This document shows positions 9,176-18,013 of a stretch of 44,723 nucleotides of DNA, in pieces. A model generated the notes under the pieces. That model worked only from the letters and a program-made list of their open reading frames with translations. It searched no databases and was not told the origin of the DNA. The stretch covers positions 1-44,723 of the forward strand of contig JAAXIF010000010.1 of assembly GCA_012270485.1 (NCBI GenBank), written 5' to 3'. The stretch is from Sphingobacteriales bacterium. GTDB taxonomy: Bacteria; Bacteroidota; Bacteroidia; Chitinophagales; Chitinophagaceae. Position numbers and translations under genes: made by a program. Positions within the stretch are counted from its first letter, which is position 1, and every line of letters starts with the position of its first letter.

Positions 9176-10401
9176 TCCTGTTTCCACAACAATGATCCAT
9201 CCCCATAACTCAGGAATCGAAAGTCGTGATCAAGTGCGTATTGATAAATATTTCTCCAGTTGGTTCCTGTAATGGCTGCTACCAATAGTAGTAGTGTAGA
9301 TTGTGGTTGATGAAAATTCGTGATCAAAGCTTTCATGATCTTGAAAGTATAACCCGGTGCAATAATGATACTTGTTTTAGTGATCAATCGGTATCGTTTT
9401 CTTTCATGCAAATAATTTTCAAGTGCTAGGAGTGCTGCCTCTGCACTGGGCAATGCACCTGAATGGTTATACGGATCCCACTGACCAACAGTAAGCTCTT
9501 GAATAGCGATAGAAGGTTGATCGATGATTTTCTTACCTAGCCAGTATAAACTTTCAACAGTGCGTAAAGAAGTGGTACCTACAGTGATGATGTTGTGTGA
9601 TAATGCTTTTCTAATGGTTTCAATTGATTCAATGCTCACATCAATATATTCAGCATGCATCTCATGATCTTGCATTACGGATGCTTTCACCGGTTTAAAA
9701 GTGCCGGCCCCTACATGTAGTGTTACGAATTCAGAGTGAATATTTTTTTCAGCCAGTCGTGTGAGCAAGGGAGTCGTGAAATGTAAACCTGCTGTGGGTG
9801 CTGCTACAGAACCATCGTATTTGGCATACACTGTTTGATAACGCTCTTTATCTGCATCTTCAACATCACGATCCATATAAGGTGGGAGTGGAAGATTACC
9901 GGCATGATGTAAAATATCAGCAAAAGAAAGATGGGTTTCACTCCATTGAAATAAAATGATAAAAGCATCTGATTGTACAGCTACTTTTTCTGCAAATACT
10001 TGTATTTGTTGATCCTTCCAGTTAAATGATAAAGAGAGTTGACCTTCTTTCCATTTTTTAGCACCTCCGACCAAACATTTCCAATACACTTGTTGCTTTT
10101 GCATCATAGCAGTTGTTACATCTGCGTAACGATCATCAGGCTCCAGACAAAATATTTCGATGGCGCCTCCTGAGGGTTTATAAAAATGCAAACGTGCTTC
10201 TACTACTTTGGTATTATTAAATATCAATAGTGTATCAGGAGGTAATAGTTCAGGCAGTGAGCGATATACATCTGTGGTGATACTTGCATTTTGATAGATC
10301 AATAATTTACTCAGGTCTCTTTCTTCAACAGGGTAACGGGCAATGCGTTCATCCGGTAGATCGTAACTGAAATCAAGTATCGATAAGTCTTTAGGATGCA
10401 T
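9172..10401 (-). CDS. queA: S-adenosylmethionine:tRNA ribosyltransferase-isomerase
   Basis: QueA moves the ribosyl part of S-adenosylmethionine onto 7-aminomethyl-deazaguanine in tRNA, giving epoxyqueuosine, the second-last step of queuosine synthesis. The 409-residue product is slightly longer than the usual 340-360, mostly through insertions. Conserved pieces include FSYDLPDERIARYPVEERD, LIFNNTKVVEARL, AAPTAGLHFT, TLHVGAGTFKPV and the C-terminal FHQPQSTLLLLVAA. I chose the ATG at 10401; an in-frame TTG four codons upstream (10413) has no support. A -7-like box lies 20 bases before this ATG. No other queuosine gene is in the window. Confidence 0.96.
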   Translation of the reverse strand: MHPKDLSILDFSYDLPDERIARYPVEERDLSKLLIYQNASITTDVYRSLPELLPPDTLLIFNNTKVVEARLHFYKPSGGAIEIFCLEPDDRYADVTTAMMQKQQVYWKCLVGGAKKWKEGQLSLSFNWKDQQIQVFAEKVAVQSDAFIILFQWSETHLSFADILHHAGNLPLPPYMDRDVEDADKERYQTVYAKYDGSVAAPTAGLHFTTPLLTRLAEKNIHSEFVTLHVGAGTFKPVKASVMQDHEMHAEYIDVSIESIETIRKALSHNIITVGTTSLRTVESLYWLGKKIIDQPSIAIQELTVGQWDPYNHSGALPSAEAALLALENYLHERKRYRLITKTSIIIAPGYTFKIMKALITNFHQPQSTLLLLVAAITGTNWRNIYQYALDHDFRFLSYGDGSLLWKQD

Positions 10402-10421
10402 ATAAATATTCAAGTGAGCGG

Positions 10422-10429
10422 CAAAGTTA
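10422..10429 (-). promoter_or_regulatory. candidate -7 box of queA
   Basis: On the minus strand TAACTTTG (10429-10422) fully matches TAnnTTTG and lies 20 bases before the queA ATG. I see no TTG at the proper distance upstream, so only half of the promoter is supported. Confidence 0.35.
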
Positions 10430-10453
10430 ATGATGAAGCTTGCAGTGGAGCGA

Positions 10454-10849
10454 TCATTTCTTTCTTTTCATGCACTTCAATCCACTCCATTGTTCACTTA
10501 CCGCGCATACTTTCACATCTACCCAGCCTGTAGGCAGTACAATGGATCGGATGGTATCTTCTGTAAGATCGGTGGGAATTCTTGCCGATTTTTTATACCA
10601 GGATATCCAAATACTGCCACCCGGGGCTGTTTGGGTGATGAGTTTTGGGAAGATGGTTGTGAGTTCTTGCCGACTGGTAACAAAACAATGGGTCAAATCG
10701 GCTTCCCCACTTTTTACCACCTGTTGGCTGACCGATAAACCGATCATCTGCTCATAGTGTTCCGGTGCTGACACAAGCCTGATGCGGGTTTCGGGCTTAA
10801 TACCCAGTTTCTGCCAGATGGGTTTTCCGGAGTAGCCGATAGGGTTCAT
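10454..10849 (-). CDS. DUF3052 family protein
   Basis: This 131-residue cytoplasmic protein matches the DUF3052 pattern: GYSGKPIWQKLGIK at the start, FVTSRQEL in the middle, then PGGSIWISWYKK and a C-terminal DVKVCAVSEQWSGLK. The layout resembles a small Rossmann-like domain. The biochemical role of the family is unknown. It reads toward queA, ending 24 bases before the queA -7 box. Function is not implied by its neighbours. Confidence 0.85.
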   Translation of the reverse strand: MNPIGYSGKPIWQKLGIKPETRIRLVSAPEHYEQMIGLSVSQQVVKSGEADLTHCFVTSRQELTTIFPKLITQTAPGGSIWISWYKKSARIPTDLTEDTIRSIVLPTGWVDVKVCAVSEQWSGLKCMKRKK

Positions 10850-11013
10850 GGATGTGATTCTTTATGGATTGATTTTCAATGAAGTACAAGACTATTAAGG
10901 TTTTTGATTGGTTTTCCACGCACTATTCACACGAATCCACATTTCATTCACATGCCCTTTTGCCTTCATCTCCTGCAATTCAATGCAGTATTGTATTACA
11001 GCGATTTTCTATT

Positions 11014-11022
11014 TGTGGATAA
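11014..11022 (-). promoter_or_regulatory. DnaA box upstream of mraZ
   Basis: TGTGGATAA is the exact reverse complement of the DnaA box TTATCCACA. It lies in the 260-base gap between the DUF3052 gene and mraZ, 26 bases before the MraZ-type repeats. A single 9-mer can occur by chance, so a role for DnaA here is only a possibility. The rest of the gap (10850-11013) shows nothing else I can name. Confidence 0.4.
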
Positions 11023-11047
11023 ATAGAGTCTCCCCAAATACGGGTTA

Positions 11048-11087
11048 AAAGTGGGAAAAAGTGTTATTTTGTGTCAACAAGTGGTAA
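11048..11087 (+). promoter_or_regulatory. MraZ-type operator, four 10-base repeats
   Basis: GTG occurs at exactly 11051, 11061, 11071 and 11081, each in the frame AAAGTGKNNN (aaaGTGGgaa, aaaGTGTtat, tttGTGTcaa, caaGTGGtaa). Known MraZ operators are short direct repeats with a 10-base period: TGGGN5 in E. coli and AAAGTGKNNN in Mollicutes. The repeats end 22 bases before the mraZ ATG and overlap a weak -7-like TTATTTTG (11064-11071). Binding here would repress or tune the dcw promoter. The spacing is seen; the binding is inferred. Confidence 0.75.
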
Positions 11088-11109
11088 TCTTAAAAATATT
11101 TATTCACCA

Positions 11110-11559
11110 ATGACCGGATTTCACGGAGAATACGAAGCTACAGTTGACGCGAAAGGGCGTTTCCTGCTTCCGGGCGGACTGAAAAAACAGTTGCCGGAGG
11201 GGGAGAGCCGTTTCATACTCAGCCGTGGTTTCGAAAAATGTCTCACGTTGTATCCTTTGAAAAGTTGGGAATTAATCATTGCCAAGATTAGCCAGTTGAA
11301 TGATTTCGACCCCAAAGTACGTCAATTCCGCCGTCAGTTTTTGGGTGGTGCTACAGAAATAGAACTGGATAATGCCGGTCGTATGCTGTTGCCTGCTTCA
11401 CTGAAGGAGTTTGCCGGATTAGGTAAGGATATCATCCTTGCCGCCGCAATGGATCGTTTCGAAATCTGGGATGCTGGTAAGTACAAACAGCTCTTTGAGG
11501 ATTTCTCACCAGAAGCTTTCAGTAGCCTGGCGCAGGAAGTGATGACTGATAAAATTTGA
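11110..11559 (+). CDS. mraZ: transcriptional regulator MraZ, first gene of the dcw cluster
   Basis: MraZ is a DNA-binding ring-shaped regulator of the dcw operon. The 149-residue protein carries two SpoVT/AbrB-like halves, each with the DxxxR signature: DAKGRFLLP near residue 14 and DNAGRMLLP near residue 90. I start it at ATG 11110 (MTGFHGEYEATVDAKGR), the usual MraZ beginning. An in-frame GTG at 11071 would add 13 residues, but that GTG is itself one copy of the operator repeat. The gene is followed by a 148-base spacer with short repeats before rsmH. Confidence 0.96.
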   Translation: MTGFHGEYEATVDAKGRFLLPGGLKKQLPEGESRFILSRGFEKCLTLYPLKSWELIIAKISQLNDFDPKVRQFRRQFLGGATEIELDNAGRMLLPASLKEFAGLGKDIILAAAMDRFEIWDAGKYKQLFEDFSPEAFSSLAQEVMTDKI

Positions 11560-11575
11560 GAATGATGCAGCTTGA

Positions 11576-11710
11576 CAATTTGAAAATGAAAAACATCGTA
11601 AGGTTCATTTTCGACTTCTCAACTCTCCTCTCATTTTTTAAGTTGGTCGATTTAGGAAAAAATATTTCAATCCCGACAAAAGCGGGACAAATTTTCAAAT
11701 TTTCAAATTG
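11576..11710. repeat. intergenic word array between mraZ and rsmH
   Basis: caatttgaaaat (11576-11587) has its exact complement at 11699-11710. The right part repeats the word caaatttt (11688-11710), and a small tcccg/cggga hairpin lies between (11671-11687). The right arm ends in the TTG that starts rsmH. The spacer of 111 bases makes one hairpin less likely, but the two ends could pair. Confidence 0.6.
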
Positions 11711-12613
11711 AACACAGGTTATCATATCCCCGTCCTCTATCATGAAACCCTGGAAGGTTTGTCGATCAAGCCCGATGGTGTATATGTGGATTGCACTTTC
11801 GGTGGTGGTGGACATAGCAGAGGAATATTGGCGCAGTTGAATGAAAAAGGCAAGCTCTTTGCCTTTGATCAAGATGCAGATGCGCAGAAAAATATTCCGG
11901 ATGATGGTCGCGTAGTCTTTGTACCGCAAAACTTTCGTCACCTGCAACGCTTTCTTCGTTTGCATGAAGTACAGGCAGTTGATGGTATTCTCGCTGATCT
12001 GGGTGTTAGCAGTCACCAGTTTGATGAAGGTGATCGCGGCTTCTCTATTCGCTTCTCCGGTCCATTGGATATGCGGATGGATAGACGCCAATCGCTCAGT
12101 GCTGCAGATATTGTAAAAGGATATACCGAACAACAATTGCACAAATTGTTTGAACAGTATGGCGAAGTCAGTAATTCAAAAACACTGGCCAAGCAAATCG
12201 TTCAACAACGCAATCATATCCAAGTACAAAACATCGAACAGTTTAAGGCACTGATTAGTCCGGTGGTGAAAGGAAATCCGAACAAGTACTTGGCTCAGGT
12301 ATTCCAGGCGCTTCGTATGGAAGTGAACGACGAAATGGGGGCATTGAAAGAAATGTTACAGCAGGTTCCTGCTGTACTCAAAGCAGGTGGTCGTATTGCC
12401 ATCATCACTTTCCATTCTATAGAAGACAGGCTGGTAAAGAACTTTTTCCGGCAGGGGAGTTTCGACGAAACACCTGATAACCCGCTGTTGCCTGTAGTGA
12501 AAGAGCAAGTGCTGAAAGTGATCACAAAAAAACCAATAACAGCATCAGCAGAAGAGCTGAAACAAAATAGCAGAAGCAGAAGTGCAAAGTTGAGAGTGGC
12601 GGAGAGGGTGTGA
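11708..12613 (+). CDS. rsmH: 16S rRNA (cytosine1402-N4)-methyltransferase
   Basis: RsmH (MraW) methylates C1402 in the decoding centre of 16S rRNA using S-adenosylmethionine. The 301-residue protein has the normal length. It shows HIPVLYHETLEGL, the SAM motif DCTFGGGGHSRGIL (about 29-42), ADLGVSSHQFDEGDRGFS, PLDMRMD, FQALRMEVNDE and TFHSIEDR. The start is a TTG at 11708; no ATG lies nearby in frame, and the TTG belongs to the word array in front of the gene. The stop lies at the edge of the next array. Confidence 0.96.
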   Translation: MNTGYHIPVLYHETLEGLSIKPDGVYVDCTFGGGGHSRGILAQLNEKGKLFAFDQDADAQKNIPDDGRVVFVPQNFRHLQRFLRLHEVQAVDGILADLGVSSHQFDEGDRGFSIRFSGPLDMRMDRRQSLSAADIVKGYTEQQLHKLFEQYGEVSNSKTLAKQIVQQRNHIQVQNIEQFKALISPVVKGNPNKYLAQVFQALRMEVNDEMGALKEMLQQVPAVLKAGGRIAIITFHSIEDRLVKNFFRQGSFDETPDNPLLPVVKEQVLKVITKKPITASAEELKQNSRSRSAKLRVAERV

Positions 12614-12700
12614 GTGAGTAGTGAGAGGTGAAATGTGAATGGTGAAAGGTGAAAAATGAAAGGGTTTGTCTGTCAACTGTCAACTATCATCTGTCAACTA
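12611..12700. repeat. intergenic word array between rsmH and ftsL
   Basis: From the rsmH stop onward the sequence is made of the word GTGAAwG in several variants (gtgagag, gtgaaat, gtgaatg, gtgaaag, gtgaaaa; 12618-12660). Then comes a second word, ctgtcaact, three times (12670-12699). No gene is supported here. The array reads through in one frame and gives a false upstream start for ftsL at 12649. Confidence 0.65.
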
Positions 12701-12705
12701 AAAAA

Positions 12706-13029
12706 ATGTCCGAGTCAGAAAAAATACAAACGCAAAAAAATCCGCTGAAAGGTTTATTCAACTATCAGTGGATACTGAAGAACATTCCGTTTTTTCTTTT
12801 TCTGTCTTTTCTGGCGGTTTTATATATCGCTAACGGACATATGGCTGATAGAACAATTCGGAATATCAACAATACAACAAAGCAGTTGAAAGAGCTGCAA
12901 TATGAATACAAGACACTGAAGAGTGAAGTGATGTTTAAGAGTGAAGAGCAGCAAGTGATTAAGGCGACAGAGCCGTTGGGATTGAAAGTGATTAAGGAGA
13001 CGCCGGTGAGGTTGAAGAGTGAGAAGTGA
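12706..13029 (+). CDS. ftsL: FtsL-like cell division protein
   Basis: This 107-residue protein has the FtsL layout: a short cytoplasmic tail, one membrane segment at about 28-45 (IPFFLFLSFLAVLYIA), then a periplasmic coiled coil (RTIRNINNTTKQLKELQYEY). FtsL joins FtsB and FtsQ to activate FtsI and FtsW at the septum. Sequence identity in the family is low; the assignment rests on layout and its place between rsmH and ftsI. I start at ATG 12706, because the upstream GTG (12649) lies in repeat words. The last codons and the stop merge into the next word array. Confidence 0.85.
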   Translation: MSESEKIQTQKNPLKGLFNYQWILKNIPFFLFLSFLAVLYIANGHMADRTIRNINNTTKQLKELQYEYKTLKSEVMFKSEEQQVIKATEPLGLKVIKETPVRLKSEK

Positions 13030-13069
13030 AGAGTGAAAGGTGAATTGTGAATTGTGAAATGTGAATGGA
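13020..13069. repeat. intergenic word array between ftsL and ftsI
   Basis: Seven-base words of the type GTGAAnn (gtgaaga, gtgaaag, gtgaatt, gtgaatt, gtgaaat, gtgaatg) run from the last ftsL codons through 13067. The ftsL stop TGA is part of one word. The same words occur at 12618-12660, 24179-24247 and 35919-35977. Confidence 0.65.
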
Positions 13070-13106
13070 TTTTTTTTGGATTGACTTATAAAAACCGTAC
13101 CCTACC

Positions 13107-15218
13107 TTGGAAGTAAAACGCGACATACTTTGGCGTGTATACCTCAGTTATATACTGGTGGTGGCTGTTTGTATCGCCATTTTTGGTAAGGCGGTATACA
13201 TTCAGCAAGTAGAAGGTGGCTATTGGAGAAGTATGAGCGACAGTCTTCATCAACGCATCGACGAAATAGAAGCTGAGCGTGGCACCATTTATAGTGAAGA
13301 CGGACAAATGCTCAGTACCAGTATTCCTCAGTTCGATATCTACATGGATTTCAGGGTAGAATCGCTCCGCGCAAAAAATGGATTGTTGTTTCGTGAGAAC
13401 ATTGATTCTCTGAGTTATTATTTGGCAGATCTTTTTAAAGATCAGTCTAAGGAAGATTATAAAGCTTTATTAAAGCAAGGCTATAAAAACAACGATGCGT
13501 ATTTCCTGCTAAAAAAGAAAATCTCTTTCCGTGAATACGAGCAATTGAGAAAATTCCCGCTGTTTCGTTTGGGTAGGTATAAGAGTGGCATGATCGCTAA
13601 TGAAAAAACCATTCGTCTGAACCCATACAAAATGCTGGCCTTTAGAACCATCGGTTTGGCAAGAGATGCGAATAAGGTAGGATTGGAAATGACTTATGAT
13701 AGCATCCTAAAAGGAAGAAACGGCAAACAATTGGTTCGATCTATTGCAGGTGGTGTTCATGTTCCGGTTGATGCAGATACCTATGAAATTGAACCTGAGA
13801 CAGGCAAAGACATTGTAAGTACCATTGATGTTTTCATTCAGGAAGTGACGGAGAATGCCTTGATGAAAATGATGATCAAAAACGAAGCTGAATATGGAAC
13901 AGCGATCGTGATGGAAACCAAAACCGGTAAGATCAAAGCCATTGCCAATTTAGGAAAAAGAGGAGAGGGCAACTACTGGGAAGACTTTAACTATGCAATC
14001 AGTCCATCTGAACCCGGTTCTACTTTCAAGCTAGCTACTATGATGGCTTTGCTGGAAGACAAAAAAATCAGTTTGAATCAAGGTGTGGATTTAGAGGGTG
14101 GTACTTGGAAAACTGCCGGTCAGGTGGTGTATGATAGCGAAAAGCATGGAAGAAATATTGTTTCAGTCAAGCAAGCATTCGAGTTGAGTTCCAATGTTGG
14201 GATGGCGAAACTAGCTTCTGCGCACTATGCATCCAATCCTTCTCGTTTTATTGCGCACCTGAAAAAAATGAGAATGGATACACTCACAGGTATCGATCTA
14301 ACCGGTGAACGTAATCCAACCATTTTCAAACCCGGACATAAACTTTGGGGGCCTACCACTTTGCCATGGATGGCATTCGGTTACAATTTGGCGGTGAGTC
14401 CATTGCAAACCTTATCGCTTTACAATGCTGTGGCCAATGATGGTAAGATGATGAAGCCTTATTTGGTATCTGCTATCAAAGAAGAGGGTGTGCTTCAAAA
14501 ATCATTTGCTCCAACAGTGGTTGATGAGAAAATCTGCAGTGATGAAACATTGAAACAGCTAAGAGAATGTTTGGAAGGTGTTTGTATATCGGGTACAGCT
14601 GCCTTGCTTTTCAAAGGATCGCCTTATGCAGTTGCCGGTAAAACAGGTACAGCTTTGGTTGCCAATGGTAACAGAGGATATGCTGACAAGATTTATCAAT
14701 CTTCTTTTGCCGGTTATTTTCCTGCTAATGATCCCCAATATACTTGTATAGTAGTGATCAAGAATAAGCCACATGCAGCTGTATACTATGGTGGTTCGGT
14801 AGCCGGACCTGTATTTAAAGAAATCGCTGATAGATTATTCAGCACCTATGTACGTGTAGGCAATATTGCAAAGCAGCAAGCAAAATTAGATAGCAGTTAT
14901 TTCATGTATGCAGGTTTCAAACCGGATGTGACAACTGTGACACAAAAATTGAATATCCCATTCAAGGATTCATCTCGTAGGGCAGATGAGTGGGTGGCGA
15001 TGAGTGGAAAGAATAGTACAGTTACGATTCAAGCCAAACAAGTTTCTGATAAAGCCATGCCTCTACTAAAAGGAATGGGATTGAAAGATGTGGTTTATCT
15101 GTGTGAGAATTTAGGATTAAAAGTACAGGTACAGGGAAAAGGAAAAGTAGTTGCTCAATCGATATTACCCGGACAACAATTTGCCAAAGGACAACTGGTC
15201 AATATCGCGCTTAATTAA
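13107..15218 (+). CDS. ftsI: septal penicillin-binding protein FtsI with PASTA domain
   Basis: This class B penicillin-binding protein cross-links septal peptidoglycan. Its 703 residues comprise a membrane anchor (about 12-29), a pedestal domain (about 50-230), a transpeptidase domain (about 240-575) and a C-terminal PASTA domain (about 638-703). Catalytic motifs are STFK (S305-K308), SSN (361-363) and KTG (512-514). A PASTA-tailed FtsI is usual in Bacteroidetes. The start is a TTG at 13107 (EVKRDILWRVYLSYI follows), with no better ATG nearby. murE begins on the base after the stop. The 77 bases before the gene hold a word array and an AT-rich stretch. Confidence 0.95.
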   Translation: MEVKRDILWRVYLSYILVVAVCIAIFGKAVYIQQVEGGYWRSMSDSLHQRIDEIEAERGTIYSEDGQMLSTSIPQFDIYMDFRVESLRAKNGLLFRENIDSLSYYLADLFKDQSKEDYKALLKQGYKNNDAYFLLKKKISFREYEQLRKFPLFRLGRYKSGMIANEKTIRLNPYKMLAFRTIGLARDANKVGLEMTYDSILKGRNGKQLVRSIAGGVHVPVDADTYEIEPETGKDIVSTIDVFIQEVTENALMKMMIKNEAEYGTAIVMETKTGKIKAIANLGKRGEGNYWEDFNYAISPSEPGSTFKLATMMALLEDKKISLNQGVDLEGGTWKTAGQVVYDSEKHGRNIVSVKQAFELSSNVGMAKLASAHYASNPSRFIAHLKKMRMDTLTGIDLTGERNPTIFKPGHKLWGPTTLPWMAFGYNLAVSPLQTLSLYNAVANDGKMMKPYLVSAIKEEGVLQKSFAPTVVDEKICSDETLKQLRECLEGVCISGTAALLFKGSPYAVAGKTGTALVANGNRGYADKIYQSSFAGYFPANDPQYTCIVVIKNKPHAAVYYGGSVAGPVFKEIADRLFSTYVRVGNIAKQQAKLDSSYFMYAGFKPDVTTVTQKLNIPFKDSSRRADEWVAMSGKNSTVTIQAKQVSDKAMPLLKGMGLKDVVYLCENLGLKVQVQGKGKVVAQSILPGQQFAKGQLVNIALN

Positions 15219-16688
15219 ATGGAGATGACAAAACTGCAAGACATATTATACAAGGTTCATCTGAAGCAGGTACATGGTAGTACAGATATTAGGGTAACCG
15301 GTATTCAGATCGATTCCAGAAAACTGGAAAAGGGCAATGTATTTGTAGCGATCAGAGGAGCAGTTTCAGATGGACATCAATTCATCGATAAAGCTATTGA
15401 GTCTGGGGCCACAGTCATCGTATGTGATAAGATGCCTGCAACTTTTCAAGAAGAAGTTACTTATCTGGAGGTAAATGATACACAAGAAGCAGTGGCTTTT
15501 ATGGCACATCAGTTTTATGATGAGCCTTCTACGAAAGTAAAATTGGTAGGTGTTACAGGAACCAATGGAAAAACAACGATTGCTACTGTACTCTTTAAAT
15601 TATTCAGCAGATTGGGATATAAATGTGGTTTGATTAGTACGGTACAGAATCAGATTGGGAATGATATTATTCCTGCTACCCATACTACTCCTGATGCGGT
15701 TAATCTGAATGCATTGCTCAGACTTATGGTTGATTCCGGATGTAGTCATGTTTTCATGGAGTGCAGTAGTCATGCTATTCATCAGCATCGCATTACAGGG
15801 TTGCAGTTTACCGGTGCATTGTTTAGCAATATCACACATGATCATTTAGACTATCATAAAACTTTTGAAGAATATATCCGTGTAAAAAAATCATTCTTCG
15901 ATCATTTGCCTGCATCGGCTTTTGCTATTTCGAATGCAGATGATAAGCGAGGAGAAGTGATGTTGCAGAATACACAGGCGACCAAATATTTCTACAGCCT
16001 TAAAACATTGGCATCCTTCAAAGGAAAGATTCTGGAGAATGCATTGACAGGTCTGGTAATGACAGTGAATGATAAAGAAGTTCATTTTCGTTTGATCGGT
16101 GAATTCAATGCGTATAATCTATTGGCTGTATATGGTGCTGCTGTTTGTTTGGGAGAAGAGAGTGATGAAGTGCTTACCCAGTTAAGCATGTTGAGTGGTG
16201 CAGAGGGCAGGTTCGATTATGTAATCAGTAGTGGACTCATCATCGGTATTGTAGACTACGCACACACTCCCGATGCTTTGGAGAATGTACTGATGACCAT
16301 CAAAAAGTTAAGAAAAGGGCATGAGCAGGTGATTACGGTTGTAGGCTGTGGTGGTGATCGAGATAAGACCAAGCGTCCTATCATGGCGCAAACAGCATGT
16401 GACTTGAGTGACAGAGTGATATTGACCAGCGATAATCCTAGAACAGAAGACCCGGAAATGATTTTGAAAGATATGGAAGGAGGGTTGAGTAGTTCTGCAA
16501 GAAGAAAATACATCTCTATTGTAGACAGAAAGGAGGCGATTAGAACAGCGGTAAGTTATGCAGGTGCTGATGATATCATTTTAGTAGCAGGCAAGGGGCA
16601 CGAAAAATACCAGGATATCAAAGGCGTAAAATATGCTTTTGACGATAAAGAAGTGTTACAGGAGATGTTTAAAGAATTGGGTAAATAA
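15219..16688 (+). CDS. murE: UDP-MurNAc-L-Ala-D-Glu:meso-diaminopimelate ligase
   Basis: MurE adds the third stem-peptide residue to UDP-MurNAc-dipeptide in the cytoplasm. The 489-residue protein has the ATP loop GTNGKTT at 114-120, [23 protein letters not shown] and the C-terminal DNPR at 405-408. DNPR in this place marks enzymes that use meso-diaminopimelate rather than lysine. The ATG directly follows the ftsI stop (TAAATG), so translation is likely coupled. A second ATG two codons later is possible but less likely. Confidence 0.97.
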   Translation: MEMTKLQDILYKVHLKQVHGSTDIRVTGIQIDSRKLEKGNVFVAIRGAVSDGHQFIDKAIESGATVIVCDKMPATFQEEVTYLEVNDTQEAVAFMAHQFYDEPSTKVKLVGVTGTNGKTTIATVLFKLFSRLGYKCGLISTVQNQIGNDIIPATHTTPDAVNLNALLRLMVDSGCSHVFMECSSHAIHQHRITGLQFTGALFSNITHDHLDYHKTFEEYIRVKKSFFDHLPASAFAISNADDKRGEVMLQNTQATKYFYSLKTLASFKGKILENALTGLVMTVNDKEVHFRLIGEFNAYNLLAVYGAAVCLGEESDEVLTQLSMLSGAEGRFDYVISSGLIIGIVDYAHTPDALENVLMTIKKLRKGHEQVITVVGCGGDRDKTKRPIMAQTACDLSDRVILTSDNPRTEDPEMILKDMEGGLSSSARRKYISIVDRKEAIRTAVSYAGADDIILVAGKGHEKYQDIKGVKYAFDDKEVLQEMFKELGK

Positions 16689-16702
16689 TCAAAACCAAAC
16701 AC

Positions 16703-18013
16703 ATGTTATACCAATTATTTACATGGCTAAAACAGGAGTTCAACATGCCCGGTGCAGGTATGTTTCAATTCTTGACTTTCAGGATTGCGATGGCGGTTCT
16801 TTTGTCGCTAGTCATTGCCACTGTGTATGGTAAGCGTTTGATTTTATTCCTGCAGAAAAAACAGATCGGTGAAACAGTCAGAGATTTAGGACTACAAGGT
16901 GAGCACCTGAAGAAAGGAACACCCACCATGGGCGGTATCATCATTCTTTTGAGCATATTGATTCCGACTTTACTCTTTGCCAATCTGGATAAAGTATATA
17001 TCCGTTTGATGATTTTGTGTACGGTTTGGCTGGGTATCATCGGGTTTCTGGATGACTACTTTAAAATACGCGCAAGAAAATCAGCGCAACAAAAAGGAGA
17101 GTCTTACAAGAAAAAAGATAGTGATGGTTTGGCAGGTATCTCTAAGATCATTGGACAAGTAGGATTGGGCATCATCATTGGTACTACACTGTATTTCAGT
17201 AATGCGGTAACAGTAGAAAGAGAGATCGTTTCAACAGCTTATGCAACGCTGCAGCAAGGAGAACGTTTTGCAAAAGATACCAATATCGTTACCAGAACCA
17301 TCAATGGTGAGGAACGTCGATATGTAAAAGTAAAGACTCCTATCACCACCATTCCTTTTGTAAAAAATCATGAATTCAATTACAGCAAACTGATCAGCTG
17401 GATGGGTAAAGATGCAGAGAAGTATACCTGGATCATTTATATACTCATCGTAACATTCATCATTACTGCAGTATCCAACGGCGCAAATATTACAGATGGA
17501 TTGGATGGATTGGCAGCAGGTGTGAGTGCGATCATTGGGGTGGCTTTAGGAGTATTCATTTATGTGAGTGGTAACTATGTATTAGCCGACTATCTGAATG
17601 TGATGTACATACCCAATCTAGGTGAGTTGTCCATATTCGTAGGCGCATTTGTAGGTGCGTGTATTGGTTTCTTATGGTACAATGTGTACCCTGCACAAGT
17701 GTTCATGGGTGATACCGGAAGTCTTGCATTAGGAGGTATCATCGCTTCACTTGCCATCATTGTTCGAAAAGAATTATTGATCCCTATTTTCTGTGGTGTT
17801 TTTCTCATCGAATTATTAAGTGTCATGATTCAGGTGAGCTATTTCAAATACACGAAGAAAAAATTTGGTGAGGGCAGAAGGATTTTTCTGATGAGTCCAT
17901 TACACCATCACTATCAGAAGAAAGGATTCCATGAAAATAAAATTGCTATCAGGTTTTGGATCGTTACAGTATTGTGTGTGGTGATGTCGATTCTGACCCT
18001 GAAAATGAGATAA
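16703..18013 (+). CDS. mraY: phospho-N-acetylmuramoyl-pentapeptide-transferase
   Basis: MraY moves phospho-MurNAc-pentapeptide onto undecaprenyl phosphate in the inner membrane, giving lipid I. The 436-residue protein has about ten membrane segments and the key motifs [27 protein letters not shown] and [12 protein letters not shown]. It is about 75 residues longer than the E. coli enzyme. The extra piece lies at about 170-245, is hydrophilic, and is a known trait of Bacteroidetes MraY. The stop overlaps the murD start by one base (TAATG). Confidence 0.96.
   Translation: MLYQLFTWLKQEFNMPGAGMFQFLTFRIAMAVLLSLVIATVYGKRLILFLQKKQIGETVRDLGLQGEHLKKGTPTMGGIIILLSILIPTLLFANLDKVYIRLMILCTVWLGIIGFLDDYFKIRARKSAQQKGESYKKKDSDGLAGISKIIGQVGLGIIIGTTLYFSNAVTVEREIVSTAYATLQQGERFAKDTNIVTRTINGEERRYVKVKTPITTIPFVKNHEFNYSKLISWMGKDAEKYTWIIYILIVTFIITAVSNGANITDGLDGLAAGVSAIIGVALGVFIYVSGNYVLADYLNVMYIPNLGELSIFVGAFVGACIGFLWYNVYPAQVFMGDTGSLALGGIIASLAIIVRKELLIPIFCGVFLIELLSVMIQVSYFKYTKKKFGEGRRIFLMSPLHHHYQKKGFHENKIAIRFWIVTVLCVVMSILTLKMR

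Noticed and set aside
10850..11013. Small gene in the gap before mraZ
   Set aside because: No frame with reasonable composition, start and context was seen.
11071..11109. GTG start of mraZ
   Set aside because: The GTG is one of the four operator repeats, and MraZ proteins begin at the ATG at 11110.
11519..12142. 207-residue minus-strand frame over mraZ-rsmH
   Set aside because: It lies opposite real coding sequence and a word array; composition is not protein-like.
12649..12705. Upstream GTG start of ftsL adding 19 residues
   Set aside because: The extra residues are read straight from repeat words; the ATG at 12706 starts the normal FtsL layout.
17956..18012. Upstream ATG of murD
   Set aside because: It lies inside mraY in another frame and adds residues without family match; the TAATG junction at 18011-18015 is the natural start.
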